DNA of 64,000 bases. Origin: Ceratotherium simum simum. Lineage: Eukaryota; Chordata; Mammalia; Perissodactyla; Rhinocerotidae. Below the pieces are notes generated by a model that saw only the letters and a list, made by a program, of their open reading frames with translations, was not told where the DNA came from and made no database searches. Both the position numbers and the translations under genes were made by a program. Shown piece after piece: positions 11,440-22,329 of this stretch (position 1 is the first letter of the stretch; the number at the start of each line of letters is the position of its first letter). The DNA lies in assembly GCF_000283155.1 (NCBI RefSeq), contig NW_004454181.1, positions 28,279,258-28,343,257 of the forward strand, given 5' to 3'.

Positions 11440-11730
11440 GTCTGATCATGCCCATCCCCTGTCTTTTGTCAGCTACCTACTCATACTTCAAATCCGAACT
11501 CAATTATCTCCTACAGACCCCCAAGCCTTCCCTACCTCCCCTCTATGCTCCCAGAGCTCTGTGAACAAATTGCTGTTATCAATTATTTGTAATTGTCAGA
11601 GTTGTTTGTGATTATTTGTCTGAGTTGTTTGTAATTATTTGTTTCATATGTCTACTTTATCTGCTGGACTTCATGTGCCCCATATTTAGCATACTTTCTG
11701 ACATATTATAGTGTTGGAGGAATTTAAATA
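11440..11730 (+). mobile_element. L2 LINE 3' fragment
   Basis: 'gtctgatcatgcccatcccc', 'caagccttccctacctcccc' and then 'tctactttatctgctggact' with 'catgtgcccc' follow the L2 3'-end order. Diverged, and interrupted by a small tandem duplication. Confidence 0.5.
11599..11644 (+). repeat. 23-bp tandem duplication, two copies
   Basis: Copy 1 (11599-11621) and copy 2 (11622-11644) start gagttgtttgt and contain attatttgt. They differ only by a g/a at the 12th base and one base near the end. Confidence 0.8.
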
Positions 11731-12109
11731 AAATTGAGAAAGCCTTTACGTTTCACTTGACAACTCTTTAGGCAAGGTTTCATCATCACTGAAGGCCTGT
11801 CATAGACAGGTTTGCACCCAATGGATATTAACAGCCACCACCTCTACCTTCCACCCCCATACACTGAATTTCACTTGCAGCTATGGATTCTGAGGCTATG
11901 GGATTTGGAGAAGAGATGGGAGGATGGAAGGAACACCAATTCTCAATGTGAAGTTGGGAAGGCCTCTCCTGCGGGACTGTTGACAGATTTCATGGCATGG
12001 GACGTCTAGTGACATAGTTGGCGCTCCCGTTATTTTGTATCCCCTTCCTGGGATGGACTCCTGTGCAGTGCTGCCACCCCTGCCCCCCACCGTTCCTGCT
12101 AGTTCTAAC
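11731..12109. other. unassigned sequence, no gene seen
   Basis: Overlapping 64-65 codon frames on both strands, none recognisable. No repeat named. Confidence 0.4.
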
Positions 12110-12345
12110 AGGTACTGAGAGTCAGTAGTGCAGATGTTGTGCTAAGTATTTTCTCATTCACGCCATATAACAATTCTATGAATGGGGTGCTCTTATCATC
12201 TGCATTTTATAGGTAGTAACATGGAGACTCAGAAAGATTAATTAACGTGCCCAAATTCATACAGCAAATACATGGTGGACAAGGATCCAAACCTAGGAGG
12301 TCTGACTCCTGACCGCCATGCTGCAGCTTCCTGCGTATCCTGTAC
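12110..12345 (-). mobile_element. MIR SINE, nearly complete
   Basis: Antisense MIR in order: 'gttgtgctaagtattttctc', 'aacaattctatgaatggggt', 'ctgcattttataggtagtaa', 'acatggagactcagaaagat', 'acgtgcccaaattcatacag', 'ccaaacctaggaggtctgac'. The small + frame at 12272-12460 overlaps its end and is not a gene. Confidence 0.85.
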
Positions 12346-13789
12346 CACTGTGCTATGTTACAGATACTGTGGTATTATTGCACTGAGTCCTAACACCACC
12401 ATTACTCATCTTGCTTCTACAACTTCTACTACTGCTGCAATATTACTATTAATTCTATGATTTATTTCTACTGTCTCTACTACCACACTATGAGTTCCTA
12501 ATACTTTCTTTATCCCAAATGCTATGCTAAGGGCTTTATCGACAGTGCCTTGTATTACTGAGGCAGCAATTCAGACAGTCCCCTCTGAGAAAGAAAGCCT
12601 GTGTCATCCCAGAGAGAGGAGCCTGTGCGCTTAGTCCCCTTTCAGTAGACTCTCTGTTTCTCTTTGACTGCCTCATTCTCCAGGAATTCTCCCTCATCTC
12701 TAATCAGAAATCTCTTAGCTGCATTACCTCTGTCCTCTTTTTCCATCCTCAGAGGTGACTGAGATCAGCTGGGGACCTAGAATGTTAGCACAATAATGGT
12801 CCTTAAGAGGCCTTAGGAGAGTCAAAGCCTCTCCCACGTATCAGAATTCCCAATACCGTGTCATGAAAGCAGCCACCTGCTTCTGCTGGAAAATTCCAGT
12901 CCTCTTTTTAAGTATGTCCAGGTAATTGGTTAAATCAGACTTAACAATCAATTCAATCCAGATTATTAGGTTTTTCAGTGAAGAAAAGCAACCATGGCGA
13001 GATTGTGTCAAATTATGCAATGTTTTAATAGTCTGGTCTGGCAAGAGGTCTTATTTTATAGACTGTTAAGTTCGCCCTCTGCCCCTTCACTCTTTCTCTC
13101 ATTTTCTGTGCTGTCGTTCAGCATCCTAGTTTTTCATTTGTCCAGTTGCTGTCGCCGTCTCTTCCCACGGAGTAGGCATTGTCTGAGTCTGCCTCTGGGG
13201 AGGAGCTTCAGCCGCTGACTCCACGCTGGCCTGGATGGCTTTCCTTAAGACAACTTCAAATGGCCAGTGCTTTCCTACCTGACTGAAAGCCACTGGGGAG
13301 CAGCTCATTTCTCTCTCAATCCCTGGATGTTTCCCAAGCAGACAACTCTTGTTTAAGAATGGCTGATGCCTTTTCTGCTCTGTCACCTTTTCCTGTTCCT
13401 GCTGTCTTTTCCTCTCGTCCTCTTCCTCTCGAACGTTGTGTTACTGGCATGTCACCCTGCATCCCACTTGCCTTGCTTCCCCTGGTTCCTTCTCTCTTGC
13501 CTTTCCACTCTGCCTGACACTCTACTCTCATTTACAACCTGTGTTTTTCTACCTCTTCTTTTTTCTCAACATCTTTATCTCCCTTAACCTCTCGCTTAGT
13601 CCATTGGCAAACATTTCCCTTTTGTTTTACAGATGAATTTTCAGGAGTACTTGTGTACGTATTTGTGAATTGACAAGTGTTCACCAACTGTCTACAGTAG
13701 GTATGGCTGTTTGTGGTTAAAAGGAAGTATGAGATAACAGTTCTGGCTAGTGATAAGACCTCATATTAATAATGTGTTTACATGATATT
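12346..13789. other. unassigned, partly pyrimidine-rich sequence, no gene seen
   Basis: 12360-12480 is an imperfect ACT/CTA-rich patch. About 12505-12560 may be another MIR start ('aatgctatgctaagggcttt'). 13070-13640 is C/T-rich with scattered CpG. The frames here (13126-13386 minus, 13316-13531 minus, 13366-13587 plus) are low-complexity K/E/R-rich or L/F/S-rich shadows of that composition. Confidence 0.45.
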
Positions 13790-14010
13790 TCAAAGTTTAC
13801 AATGTGCTTTCACATGTGTTGTTATCTAATTTTCACAGCATCCAGCAAAATAGGGCAAGTATTATTAAACTAGCTTATAGGTAAAGGAAATGAAAATTTG
13901 AGAGGTTATGAAAGAGATATTTTATGCTTGAAGTCACACTGCTGGTATATGACGGAAGTAAGATTAGAATCCAGATGTTTCCATTCTGGGTCCAGTGTTT
14001 TTTCACTGTA
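13790..14010 (-). mobile_element. MIR SINE, decayed
   Basis: Antisense MIR: 'tttacaatgtgctttcacat', 'gttatctaattttcacagca', 'gagaggttatgaaagagata', 'gaagtcacactgctggtata', 'gtaagattagaatccagatg'. Confidence 0.75.
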
Positions 14011-14879
14011 CATGTGGCGGTAAGTGAACACAGGAATATCGTAAGGGCATCAGTTTGATAACAGTGATGTCATAACATGCTAAAATGTAGGTAGAGAGGC
14101 ATGCTGGTTTTATGGTGTTTGGCCTAAGGTGAAATATTTGGAAAGGTTAACTAAGTTTGGTGAGAAGTGGCGGAGATCTGAAGACCAGTTCGTCAGGATA
14201 GGGTTGGTTTTGGGGAAACATAACAGGTACATGATGGAAAGATTAGCCCCTAAAGTGATGTTATAACAAGCAGCTGGCATCAGGCCAATCCAGAAAATGA
14301 TAATATTCAGACAACAGCAATAGGGAATCTGGAAGTTGACTATTTTAAACCATATAAATTGTTGTCTATAGGGAAGTTTCTCAAAATGTACTAGGGACCC
14401 ATCTGGAGTTCCTAGAGTGGGTCAGAATGGCCCCACCTAGAATGGTCAGGTAGACCCCTAATGCTGAAGCGACTGGGGCTTGGAGCAATTATTACAGGAG
14501 GCAGTCAGAAACCTAGGGATGTGTTTGGATACCAGTCAAAGCTTGAATGCAAATTGGCAGCTGGATCTCAGGATCCATACAGAAGCCAAGAGTCCAGAGC
14601 TGGGATATAGTCCAAATGGGCAGCAAAGATGACTTGATGTCGAGTATTGTCAGTAACTCAGCATGAAATATTGAAGTGACCTTTGAATTCTCTTCATAAT
14701 AGTTGGACCAGGTCTCCAAGTCAAGTTCTAATAATGATAATGTGCCTTACAGACTATTTATTGAAAATGACAAAATAAAAGGAAAATTCAGAGTGAGCCT
14801 ACATCAACAGGGGAGACTTCATGAGAAGCTGCCCCTTGAAGTATAGGAAAAATATAGATTATGCCTGTAATGGCTAAAT
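14011..14879. other. unassigned sequence, no gene seen
   Basis: No repeat or domain recognised. The 68-codon minus frame at 14513-14719 is featureless. Confidence 0.4.
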
Positions 14880-15460
14880 ATTTGAAGAGTGCTATTAGTC
14901 TGGATTCTTCCAGTTTCAAGCAAATTCAAAGTAGTTTAAGCAAAAATGAGAATTTATTAGCTCACCCAACTGAAAAGTTCAGGAGTGCAACTTGCCGGAC
15001 CAGGGCCTCAAACAATTTCCTTGGAATTGGTCTCTCTTTCTACTCTGCCATCCTTTAAACAAAGTCTTTCCATGTAATAATGCCTTGAAGTTCCAGGCTT
15101 ACATCCTATCAGCATCAACTGCAGATAAAACAAAGGTCTCTATTCCCAGCAGTTCCAACAAAGTCCCAGAATTAAGTCCATTGGACCAGTTTGCATCGAT
15201 GTGTGAACATATCTGAACCATTGTGGTTTACATTATATTTCCATTGGAATTTCCAGGGGAATTAAATATGGTAATCGGCCAGGCCTAGATTATGTTCTGT
15301 CCCTGGAGATGAGATGAGGACAATAGGCTCAGCCCCACCCAAACCACATGGACTAGAGTAGGGATGGGACAGTTCCTTCAAGGAAAATGGAGTTCTTTTA
15401 CCAAAGGAAGGGATGATGAATGCTTGATAGCCTAAAAGTGCAGATGTCCAATACAAGGCC
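14880..15460 (+). repeat. old dispersed repeat, family not named (family B, copy 1)
   Basis: Ordered phrases 'gagaatttattagctcaccc', 'aactgaaaagttcaggagtg', 'ttccaggcttacatcctatc', 'cagcagttccaacaaagtcc', 'cggccaggcctagattatgt', 'gctcagccccacccaaacca', 'catggactagagtagggatg' and 'gtgcagatgtccaatacaag'. This matches a widespread mammalian interspersed repeat I know from sequence but cannot name. A second partial copy is at 23400-23690. Confidence 0.55.
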
Positions 15461-16370
15461 GAAATGCTTACCTAGAAGAATCTAACCTCAAAAGTCAGAG
15501 TTCTTTGAAGTTCAGTTGTTTGAAGCTAAAGGAAATCCTTTGTTCACTTAAGTAAGATCTGAATTGTATCATTATATAAAATTATTGTGTCACTATGGGC
15601 TGACCAAATAGAGTTTGGACCAGGAGTTTTATGCAATTAGCAGGTACTGAGAGGGACAGGTGTGTCAGGTGGTAGGTTCCAGTGGGATTGACAAAGCTAG
15701 AAGGATCGGGTGGCTCTTAGGGTTTGGAGAGAGCAAATGTTCAGAGAAGACAGCTAGGAGAATGGGAACCAATGGTGCTGGTTGGTAGATCACGCTAGAG
15801 GTTTTCATCCTAGGGTAAAAGCTTGGTTTTTACTCTGTGTAATGTATGGCAGCCCTGGAACTCTTGATTATAGGTGGAAAACTTATGCTAGAATCACCTC
15901 TCAATGAACTGGTTTCTTGTTGGGAAATGGAAGACATGAAGTTCAAACACTCTTTTGAGTTTCAAAGAACCCCTTCTTATTAACAAGTACTAATGACTCT
16001 ACTTAGTTCAAACAAATGGTTATAGTTGACAGTAGAAATGTAAATCTCACTGTAACTAATGATTCTGCTAATATTTCTTCCCTATTTATAGATATTATTC
16101 TGATGCATACAAATGTGGTTGTGTACATATATGGTAAGTGAGTGTACGTGTGAGGAGGCAGTGGTGACTGTTCTTCTAAGTAAGCATATATTCTCAAGTA
16201 GGTGTGAGTTGTGTGGATACAGCAGCTGTTGAGTCTCAATGTGGTTTTCTTTCACTTAGTCTGAAACTAGGCTCTGCTTGAGATGGGAAAGGCAGTGAGA
16301 GCTAAGTCAAGACTTCCCTGATACTATAATCTCGTGGAAGCCTGGGGAGAGAGGAAGGGATTTCACGCAA
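15461..16370. other. unassigned sequence, no gene seen
   Basis: Unique-looking. The 78-codon minus frame (16003-16239) is H/T/Y-rich and reflects TG/TA-rich local composition. Confidence 0.4.
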
Positions 16371-16901
16371 CAGCTCTGTCCAGTAGAAATATAATGCAAA
16401 CCTCAAATGTGAGCCACATATGTGATTTTAAATTTTCTAAGAACTGCTAAAAATAAGCAAAAAGAGACAAGTGAAATTAATTTTAATAATTTATTTTAAC
16501 TCAACATATCTAAAATATTACTTCTGCATATAATCAATATAAAATTATTAATGACATAATTTACTTTTTTTTTTTTTTTTTATTATTATTTTTCTTTTGG
16601 TGAGGAAGATTGGCCCTGGGCTAACATCCATGCCCATCTTCCTCTACTTTATATGTGGGACGCCTGCCACGGCATGGCTTGATAAGCAGTGCATAGGTCC
16701 AAGCCCAGGATCCAAACCTGCAAACCCCAGGCTGCTGAAGAAGAGCGTGAGAACTTAACCACTACGCCACTGGGCCGGACCCTGATTTACTTTTTTTTTT
16801 TGTACTTAGATTTCAAAACAGCACATCTGAATTCAGACTATCTACAATTCAAATGTTCGATAACTACATGTGGCTAGTGACTACTATAATGGATATTGTA
16901 G
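16371..16901 (+). mobile_element. hAT-Charlie-type non-autonomous DNA transposon, split by an ERE
   Basis: Begins 'cagctctgtccagtagaaat' and 'ataatgcaaacctcaaatgt', with 'gagccacatatgtgatttta' and 'gtgaaattaattttaataat'. After the ERE it resumes with 'tttcaaaacagcacatctga', 'attcagactatctacaattc', 'acatgtggctagtgactact' and 'ataatggatattgtag'. This follows a common mammalian MER element whose ends read cag...gtccaatagaaa and ...tattggacagcgcag. The exact family name is uncertain. Confidence 0.75.
16566..16783 (-). mobile_element. ERE SINE inside a hAT element
   Basis: Complement of ERE: poly-T, 'tgaggaagattggccctggg', 'ctaacatccatgcccatctt', 'cttaaccactacgccactgg', ending gccggaccc. The flanks both read atttac followed by T (16559-16564 and 16785-16790). 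Confidence 0.92.
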
Positions 16902-17999
16902 TTCTAGAACACATGTTCCAAAGTCAGCAAATTACTGGAATGGGCCACCGTTCCCCATTTTTACCTCCATCCTCCACTCCAATTGCAAACAATGATAAGC
17001 TATCACTCTTTCTTCCCATGTCCTTGTTCTGTGACTTCCCCATCCTCCTCAATACTGTGTTTGAGGCAGCTGCTGCCAAATAATCAGTTACTTGGCAAGC
17101 GATTTAATACCATTTTGCAAATGCAGGTAGTTCAGCCTCTGACTGTTCCTCCATATTCGTCTACCTTCTTATTTGAGGTTGCCGAGCTCTCACTGGGTCC
17201 TGGTGCAGGCGGTCTGTCCTTGCCTTACCTGGCCCTGAGTAAACATCAGGCCCTCAGGAACAAAGTCTCTCCCTCTTTCCCCCAATATACCCAAAAGGTT
17301 AATTTCCCACACTTAGTTTGTCTATTGCCTGTTCTTGTACCTGGCTATTTATAATGGATATTTTTAGCATGAGATACCTCAGAGCTTAAAATTTTTTTTT
17401 TATCCTTTTAAATGTTATCAACTGCCTCATTTCTGAGTAAACAGTCTCATTTTCCAAGCTCCTTCTTTGGACCTGATATGTCTCATGCTTTTCTGTTTTC
17501 TTTTGTGACTCTGTCAAGTTACAGCTCATTTCCTGCTTTGTCCTTTTTTTGATCTTCCTCCTACAGCTTCCACGATCTTGGCTGGACCAGGCAAACTGCA
17601 CAAAGAAGTGTGGGGACTCCCTCCTCTGCGGGTTTGCAGCTGTATTTCTAATCTTGCGTTGCACCCATGGCCAGGCTGTGCGGGCTCCTGCTGACTTCAT
17701 TAGTGCTTTTCTTGGGCTTCACTGCAGATCCCCATTGATAACCCCACATTCTCTGTACATAAAATTTGGTCTGCAGCAAGAATCTGAACAAAGACAATTT
17801 TAGTTTGAATCGAGGTCAGTGCCTTAGGTTTCCATTTCATTATTAACTTAACGGATTGCCTAGTTTTCAAAAAGAGTTTGCTTTCTTGGTCAAGAGAGAC
17901 ATTTTTATCCAACGTAGTAAAATACCTTTATTTTCTTTGAACTGTGTTTGTAAGTGCATTTGTTTTGTAGGCATCATTAATTGTAGTTCGTTAGAACAA
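16902..17999. other. unassigned sequence, no gene seen
   Basis: Several overlapping frames on both strands (up to 123 codons at 16983-17354) show no domain. A pyrimidine tract plus CAG at about 17540-17567 looks like a splice acceptor, but no coding frame with domain content follows. The region is less AT-rich than its surroundings. Confidence 0.4.
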
Positions 18000-18165
18000 A
18001 TAGATTGTTAAAACTGGAAGGGACCTTGAAGATGATCTGGTCTAATCCCAGTGTTTGACAGATCAGGACAATGTTACTCAGTGGTCCCAAGGCCACCTAC
18101 AATGAGTTGTAGGCAAAGTTGGACTGAGGTTCCAGATTTCCTGACTTCAAGATCAGAACTCTTTG
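18000..18165 (-). mobile_element. MIR-type ancient SINE remnant
   Basis: 'aaactggaagggaccttgaa', 'gatgatctggtctaatccca', then a decayed gaggaaactgaggc region and 'aggttccagatttcctgact' match an ancient mammalian MIR-like repeat in antisense. Family assignment within the MIR group is uncertain. Confidence 0.5.
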
Positions 18166-18169
18166 TCCC

Positions 18170-18275
18170 TATGTTTTTTTTTTCCCCTGTTTTCCTTCCT
18201 TCCTCCCTTCTTTCCTTCCTTCTTTCCCTCCCTCCCGCCTACCCGCTCGCCTGCCTGCCTGCCTTCTCTTTTCAA
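18170..18275. repeat. pyrimidine-rich low-complexity tract
   Basis: A T-run followed by imperfect TTCC/CCTT/CCCT/GCCT tetranucleotide repeats. The 85-codon + frame at 18051-18308 (L/F/P/S-rich) is a product of this tract. Confidence 0.85.
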
Positions 18276-18519
18276 TTCCTACTAGGGAAGCTGGATCAAC
18301 TGCATTGAAGTATAACTTTCACAGGGTATATTCCAGATACATCGTACTAAATCAATCAAATATGAAAGCAGTTGGACTCACTAGTGTGTGTTACAATCTT
18401 CAGTGTACTTCTGTGGTCACTAAAGCCTAGCAATAGTGACTGTTAATTTGTATTAAATTGACAGTAGCCCTTAGCCTTGAACTTCCAGTGTTCACATCCA
18501 TTTCTTGAATGAGGACTTT

Positions 18520-19015
18520 GATGGTTAACCAGATTTGTGGTTGATATGAAGGAGGACTGATAGGCTGAACACCCTGTGAGAGGCTGCATCTGTCAAGACC
18601 CCACAAGAAAGAGAGGGTACATACAAATGGGATAAAGGTGTGTGCAGGGTTAAAGCAACAAGGGTTGGTGGAGTACCCTGGAGCTCACAACAGCACTGAG
18701 CTGTTACCACCCCTGTGCCTGAAGGGGCAAGGAGGGAGAGTATTACTGGAACGCAAAGAGGTCTGTAGCTAGTTGTAGAAATTGACCCAATGGGAGCTGT
18801 GGTCTTCAGTATGGGAACGCAGCTACTGCCACCCATAGCTCAGCAAGAGGGGAGATGGAAAAATTCTCTGACCTCACTTTCCTGCTGATGCTTCCTGTTG
18901 ACTAAACCCAACCAGAAGCCAGAAGGAGAGGGAGCTGATTGATATGGTCCCTGCACAGAGACCAGGCAAGGGAGGTTGGCAAGTGAATCTGAAGGAGCAA
19001 ATGGAGCACACAGGC
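18520..19015 (+). repeat. old dispersed repeat (family A, copy 2)
   Basis: Shares the phrase 'aacccaaccagaagccagaa' and its surrounding order with 6215-6650. Continues with 'gtgaatctgaaggagcaaat'. The 103-codon minus frame at 18525-18836 lies inside it and has no domain. Confidence 0.4.
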
Positions 19016-19019
19016 TAAT

Positions 19020-19545
19020 GGTAGCGAATAGTTAGTGTTTCTGACTGCCCAGATCTGTTCCTCCTCTCCCTGGTAACAGCACCCTGATTTTGCTTTAGGG
19101 AATGACCCCTCCCTGACTCTTGGGTTCTTCTGTTTTGGGTGGGCCTGTTCTCTAGGCCTGGCCCCACTCGGAGTGCCTGACTCCTGGCCACCATGATTGG
19201 TTCTGGTGGGCCCACAATCAGTGACTCCCAGGACCAAACCAGAGGAATGCTCTTTCTCCTGGAGTTCCTGAGAACATGGAGGCCTAGAGATGCTGACAGC
19301 CATCTGGTCACCTTTAGGGGAGAGCATGCCCAAGAATGAAGCCATTGCAGAAGATGGAATTGCTGGGAGATAGAGGGAGTAAGACCAAGTCCCACTGCCC
19401 TTATTTGAGTCCGTGGATCCCACTGTGCATTCAGTTAGTCCCTGCTACTGAAACTTTCAGCTATGCAGCCATACATTCACTTTTGCTTAAACCACTTTGT
19501 CTTGGGGTTTCTCACATTTAAAACCAAAAGAGTCCTGATTAATGC
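19020..19545 (+). repeat. old dispersed repeat, LTR-like 3' end (family C, copy 1)
   Basis: Ordered phrases 'accatgattggttctggtgg', 'gaatgctctttctcctggag', 'gctgacagccatctggtcac', 'gggagagcatgcccaagaat', 'gaagccattgcagaagatgg', 'cttaaaccactttgtcttgg', ending 'aaaagagtcctgattaatgc'. This is a common mammalian repeat; the ending resembles LTRs of the MLT1/ERVL type, but I cannot fix the family. The 173- and 126-codon minus frames (18902-19423 and 19015-19395) are inside repeats and are not genes. Confidence 0.5.
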
Positions 19546-19729
19546 ATTACTGTAAGAGGCCAGGCAAGAGACTTGAACTAGAGTAATAATAGTAGAAATA
19601 GAAAGGAAATAATGGTATAAGACTGGGGAATTAATAGAGCTAGCTATGGTTAGGTTCAGGGACTAAACAGGAAGATGCAATAAGATTAATAAAATTATCT
19701 TGTAACTGGGCATTTATTCTGTTAATTAT

Positions 19730-20030
19730 CCCAAGGTCCATGGAAATGGTTAAATAATTATGGTATATTATAGAAGCTATTAAAAACTATGTTGGCTATT
19801 CTTGAGTTTATAAGGCAGGTTATGACTTCATGTATACAGGTAGTGCAATTCTGTAGGAAAAAATGTCTGTTTATGTATGCTCAGGAAATAATCTAGAATG
19901 AGATGCACCAAGGTGTTTACATTGCTTGTCTTACATAACATAATGGATGTTAATGTTCGTTTATGTGTCTGTATTTTTCTGCTTTTTTGTTAATAATCAT
20001 GCCTTGCTTTGTAATAAGAACAAAATAAAA
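19730..20030 (+). mobile_element. L1 LINE 3'-end fragment
   Basis: 'aaataattatggtatattat' then 'agaagctattaaaaactatg' and 'aggaaataatctagaatgag' follow the end of L1 ORF2 and the start of the 3' UTR of old L1M-type elements. T-rich 3' end near 19970-20000. Confidence 0.6.
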
Positions 20031-21101
20031 CAGACTTAATTATAGTCAACAATGTTATATTTTTCAAAGCAACTGAAGAGGGTAAATGCTGATCACAGGG
20101 GATGGGAGTTGCTGACTAGGAGATAGAAAATGCCCTTGTCATTAATCAGCTAGCTGAGAAGAACTGGTTGGGGAGGGGGAGAAAACACACCAAGACCAGA
20201 CTGGAGGCTGTTGAAATAGCCCAAACCACAGGTAATGCAGCCCTGAACTAGGGAAATCAACTTTCCAGTGAGGAGAATTTTAAACACATTTTGGAAAAAT
20301 AAACCACAAGGAAGTTTTAAAATAATGGTGCTTTTTCCCTTCTCTGGCAAATCCAGGAACACGTGTGTCAAAAAGTACTAACCCCTGTGGTTATCAGACA
20401 CCTCACTCACTTCTATTTCTCCTTCATGCAGATGCTCAGAATCCATTCATTGAGCTCATACATGGCCCTTGTTGCCTAGCAACAGTAGTGGAATTGCTAT
20501 GTGTGCTTCTTAATCTCTGTAAAGTCTTGTCCTTTATTTTATGTCAAAAAATAGAGAGGGGAGAAGGAGAAAAAGACTATGGAAAACAAGTGAAAAAGAA
20601 AATGCCCAGACTATATCTTCCAGCTGCAAATTAAATCATAGCATCTGAGTAAGTTTAGGCAAGTGAACATTTTTCAAAAATATTTTTGGTCCCACCTGAG
20701 GAATTGATTGACGAATGAAAGTCCTGAGTCAGCATTTTACCTGAGCGGTCTGCAAGAAAGGAGGTCCTGGGAACTTAATCATTCCTTCAGGAATCTTCCA
20801 TGTACATGGCTACGAGGGCTGAAGAAAGCCCCCACTCAATTCTTTCTCTTGGATAGTTGTGATGAGCAATGTTTTGTTGGAAGGACAACACCATATTAGG
20901 ATTGCTCTGAAATCCCTCTAGTTTCCCTTATAATCCTCCTAGAACTTATAAAAGTTGTATTTTTAGTTTCTACAACTTCTGGGATAGTGAATTCCATTAA
21001 TTTACTTTTCCCTGGAGTCAAATCTCACTCAAGAGTTTCTAAGGCCAGTACCTAAAGTGTATTTTCACATGGTAAAAAAATCACCCTTAAAAATTCCGCA
21101 A
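20031..21101. other. unassigned sequence, no gene seen
   Basis: Short featureless frames on both strands (20150-20371 minus, 20365-20634 plus, 20708-20899 plus). No repeat recognised. Confidence 0.4.
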
Positions 21102-21367
21102 GGGGTCCGCCCCCTGGTGTAGCAGTTAAGTGCACGCGCTTCGCTGCTGGCGGCCCAGGTTCAGATCCCAGGCACGCATCAACGATCTGCTTGTCAGGCC
21201 ATGCTGTGGTGGTGTCCCATATAAAGTAGAGGAAGATAGGCACAGATGTTAGCCCAGGGCCAGTCTTCCTCAGAAAAAAAAGAGGTGGATTGGCATGGAT
21301 GTTAGCTTAGGGCTGATCTTCCTTTGAAAAAAAATAAAGTAAAATAAAGAAAGAAAAAAGAAAAAAA
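21102..21367 (+). mobile_element. ERE SINE
   Basis: Starts ggggtccgccccctggtgta, with 'agcagttaagtgcacgcgct' and B-box-like ggttcagatcc. It carries two 'gatgttagcnnagggc' modules and an A-rich tail with AAATAAAG variants. Flanked by aaaaattcc at 21089-21097 and 21364-21372. Confidence 0.92.
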
Positions 21368-21974
21368 ATTCCTTAAACTGTATGCATAACGTACAGTTTA
21401 CGAAAGTGGAGACTAGTATGCCCCGTTTTAGTAAATCCACATCACCATTTTTCTAGTTTTGTAACAGATCACTGTTACTTCTCTTGAGAACTGTATAAAG
21501 TAGTTGTCTTATATTTTGCAGAGGCATGTTGTTTGAAAATTCAAAAACGCGTATCTTTGATCACCAGAATTACAAGCAGAGAGGCAAGGTTTGTACCCAG
21601 TCGGCGACAGTGGGAGCTGAGTTGACTGAATGCACAACTGATGCCCAGTTTCCTTCTCATGCCTATTTGGGGGTGTGTGGTCATTCATTGGAGCAGGGAG
21701 CTGAATGCCTGCAAAATGAGTGTACAATACAACTCCATTATGAGTAGTGTTTTATTTTTATGTCTAATATCTTACCAATTTTCAGGCAACAAGTGGATCG
21801 CTGATTCAATTAGTTATGAATCAGTGAATAGATAATGACTCATTCTTATTCCCTCTCTTCAGCAGAGAACCAAAGTACACAGACTTGAAAGGGATCCTGA
21901 GTGATATGAACCAGTCCCCTACCTGACATAAGAATCCCTTCTGTATTAACATCCCTGATAGAATATATCATCTT
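21368..21974. other. unassigned sequence between two EREs, no gene seen
   Basis: Overlapping 64-73 codon frames on both strands (21509-21835) with no domain; all frames stay modestly open because of composition. Its right edge contains the TSD of the next ERE. Confidence 0.4.
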
Positions 21975-22224
21975 GGGGCCAGCCCAGTGGCGCAGGCGGT
22001 TAAGTGCGCGCACTCCACTGCGGCGGCCTGGGGTTCGCTGGTTTGGATCCCGGGCGCGCACCAACGCACCACTTGGCAGGCCATGCTGTGGCGGCATCCC
22101 ATATAAAGTGGAGGAAGATGGGCACGGATGTTAGCCCAGGGCGAGTCTTCCTCAGCAAAAAAAGAGGAGGATTGGCAGATGTTACTACAGGGCTGATCTC
22201 CTCACAGAAAAAAAAAAAAAAAAA
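21975..22224 (+). mobile_element. ERE SINE, well preserved, long TSD
   Basis: Starts ggggccagcccagtggcgca. A-box-like tggcgcaggcgg and 'ggtttggatcccgggcgcgc' are intact enough to keep many CpGs, which suggests a relatively young insertion. Two 3' modules and an A16-type tail follow. TSD gaatatatcatcttg (21961-21975) versus gaatataccatcttg (22225-22239), one mismatch in 15. The small frames inside it on both strands are not genes. Confidence 0.95.
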
Positions 22225-22329
22225 GAATATACCATCTTGATTAGCCACCTAGGAGTTGATGGTTGAAGACCAGGCAAGCTCAAGAACCAATAAAATATTA
22301 AGTCCTACTGCTTCTACTTCCTTAATCCC

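Noticed and set aside
17540..17700. Pyrimidine tract and CAG resembling a splice acceptor followed by G/C-richer sequence
   Set aside because: No coding frame with domain content follows, and no donor or second exon is identifiable; such acceptor-like tracts are common by chance.
17386..17700. 104-codon basic (K/R/E-rich) minus-strand frame
   Set aside because: No motif, AT-rich low-complexity C-terminus, and overlap with an equally open frame on the other strand.
18902..19423. 173-codon minus-strand frame
   Set aside because: Lies inside two dispersed repeats whose other copies are in the window; the peptide is not recognisable.
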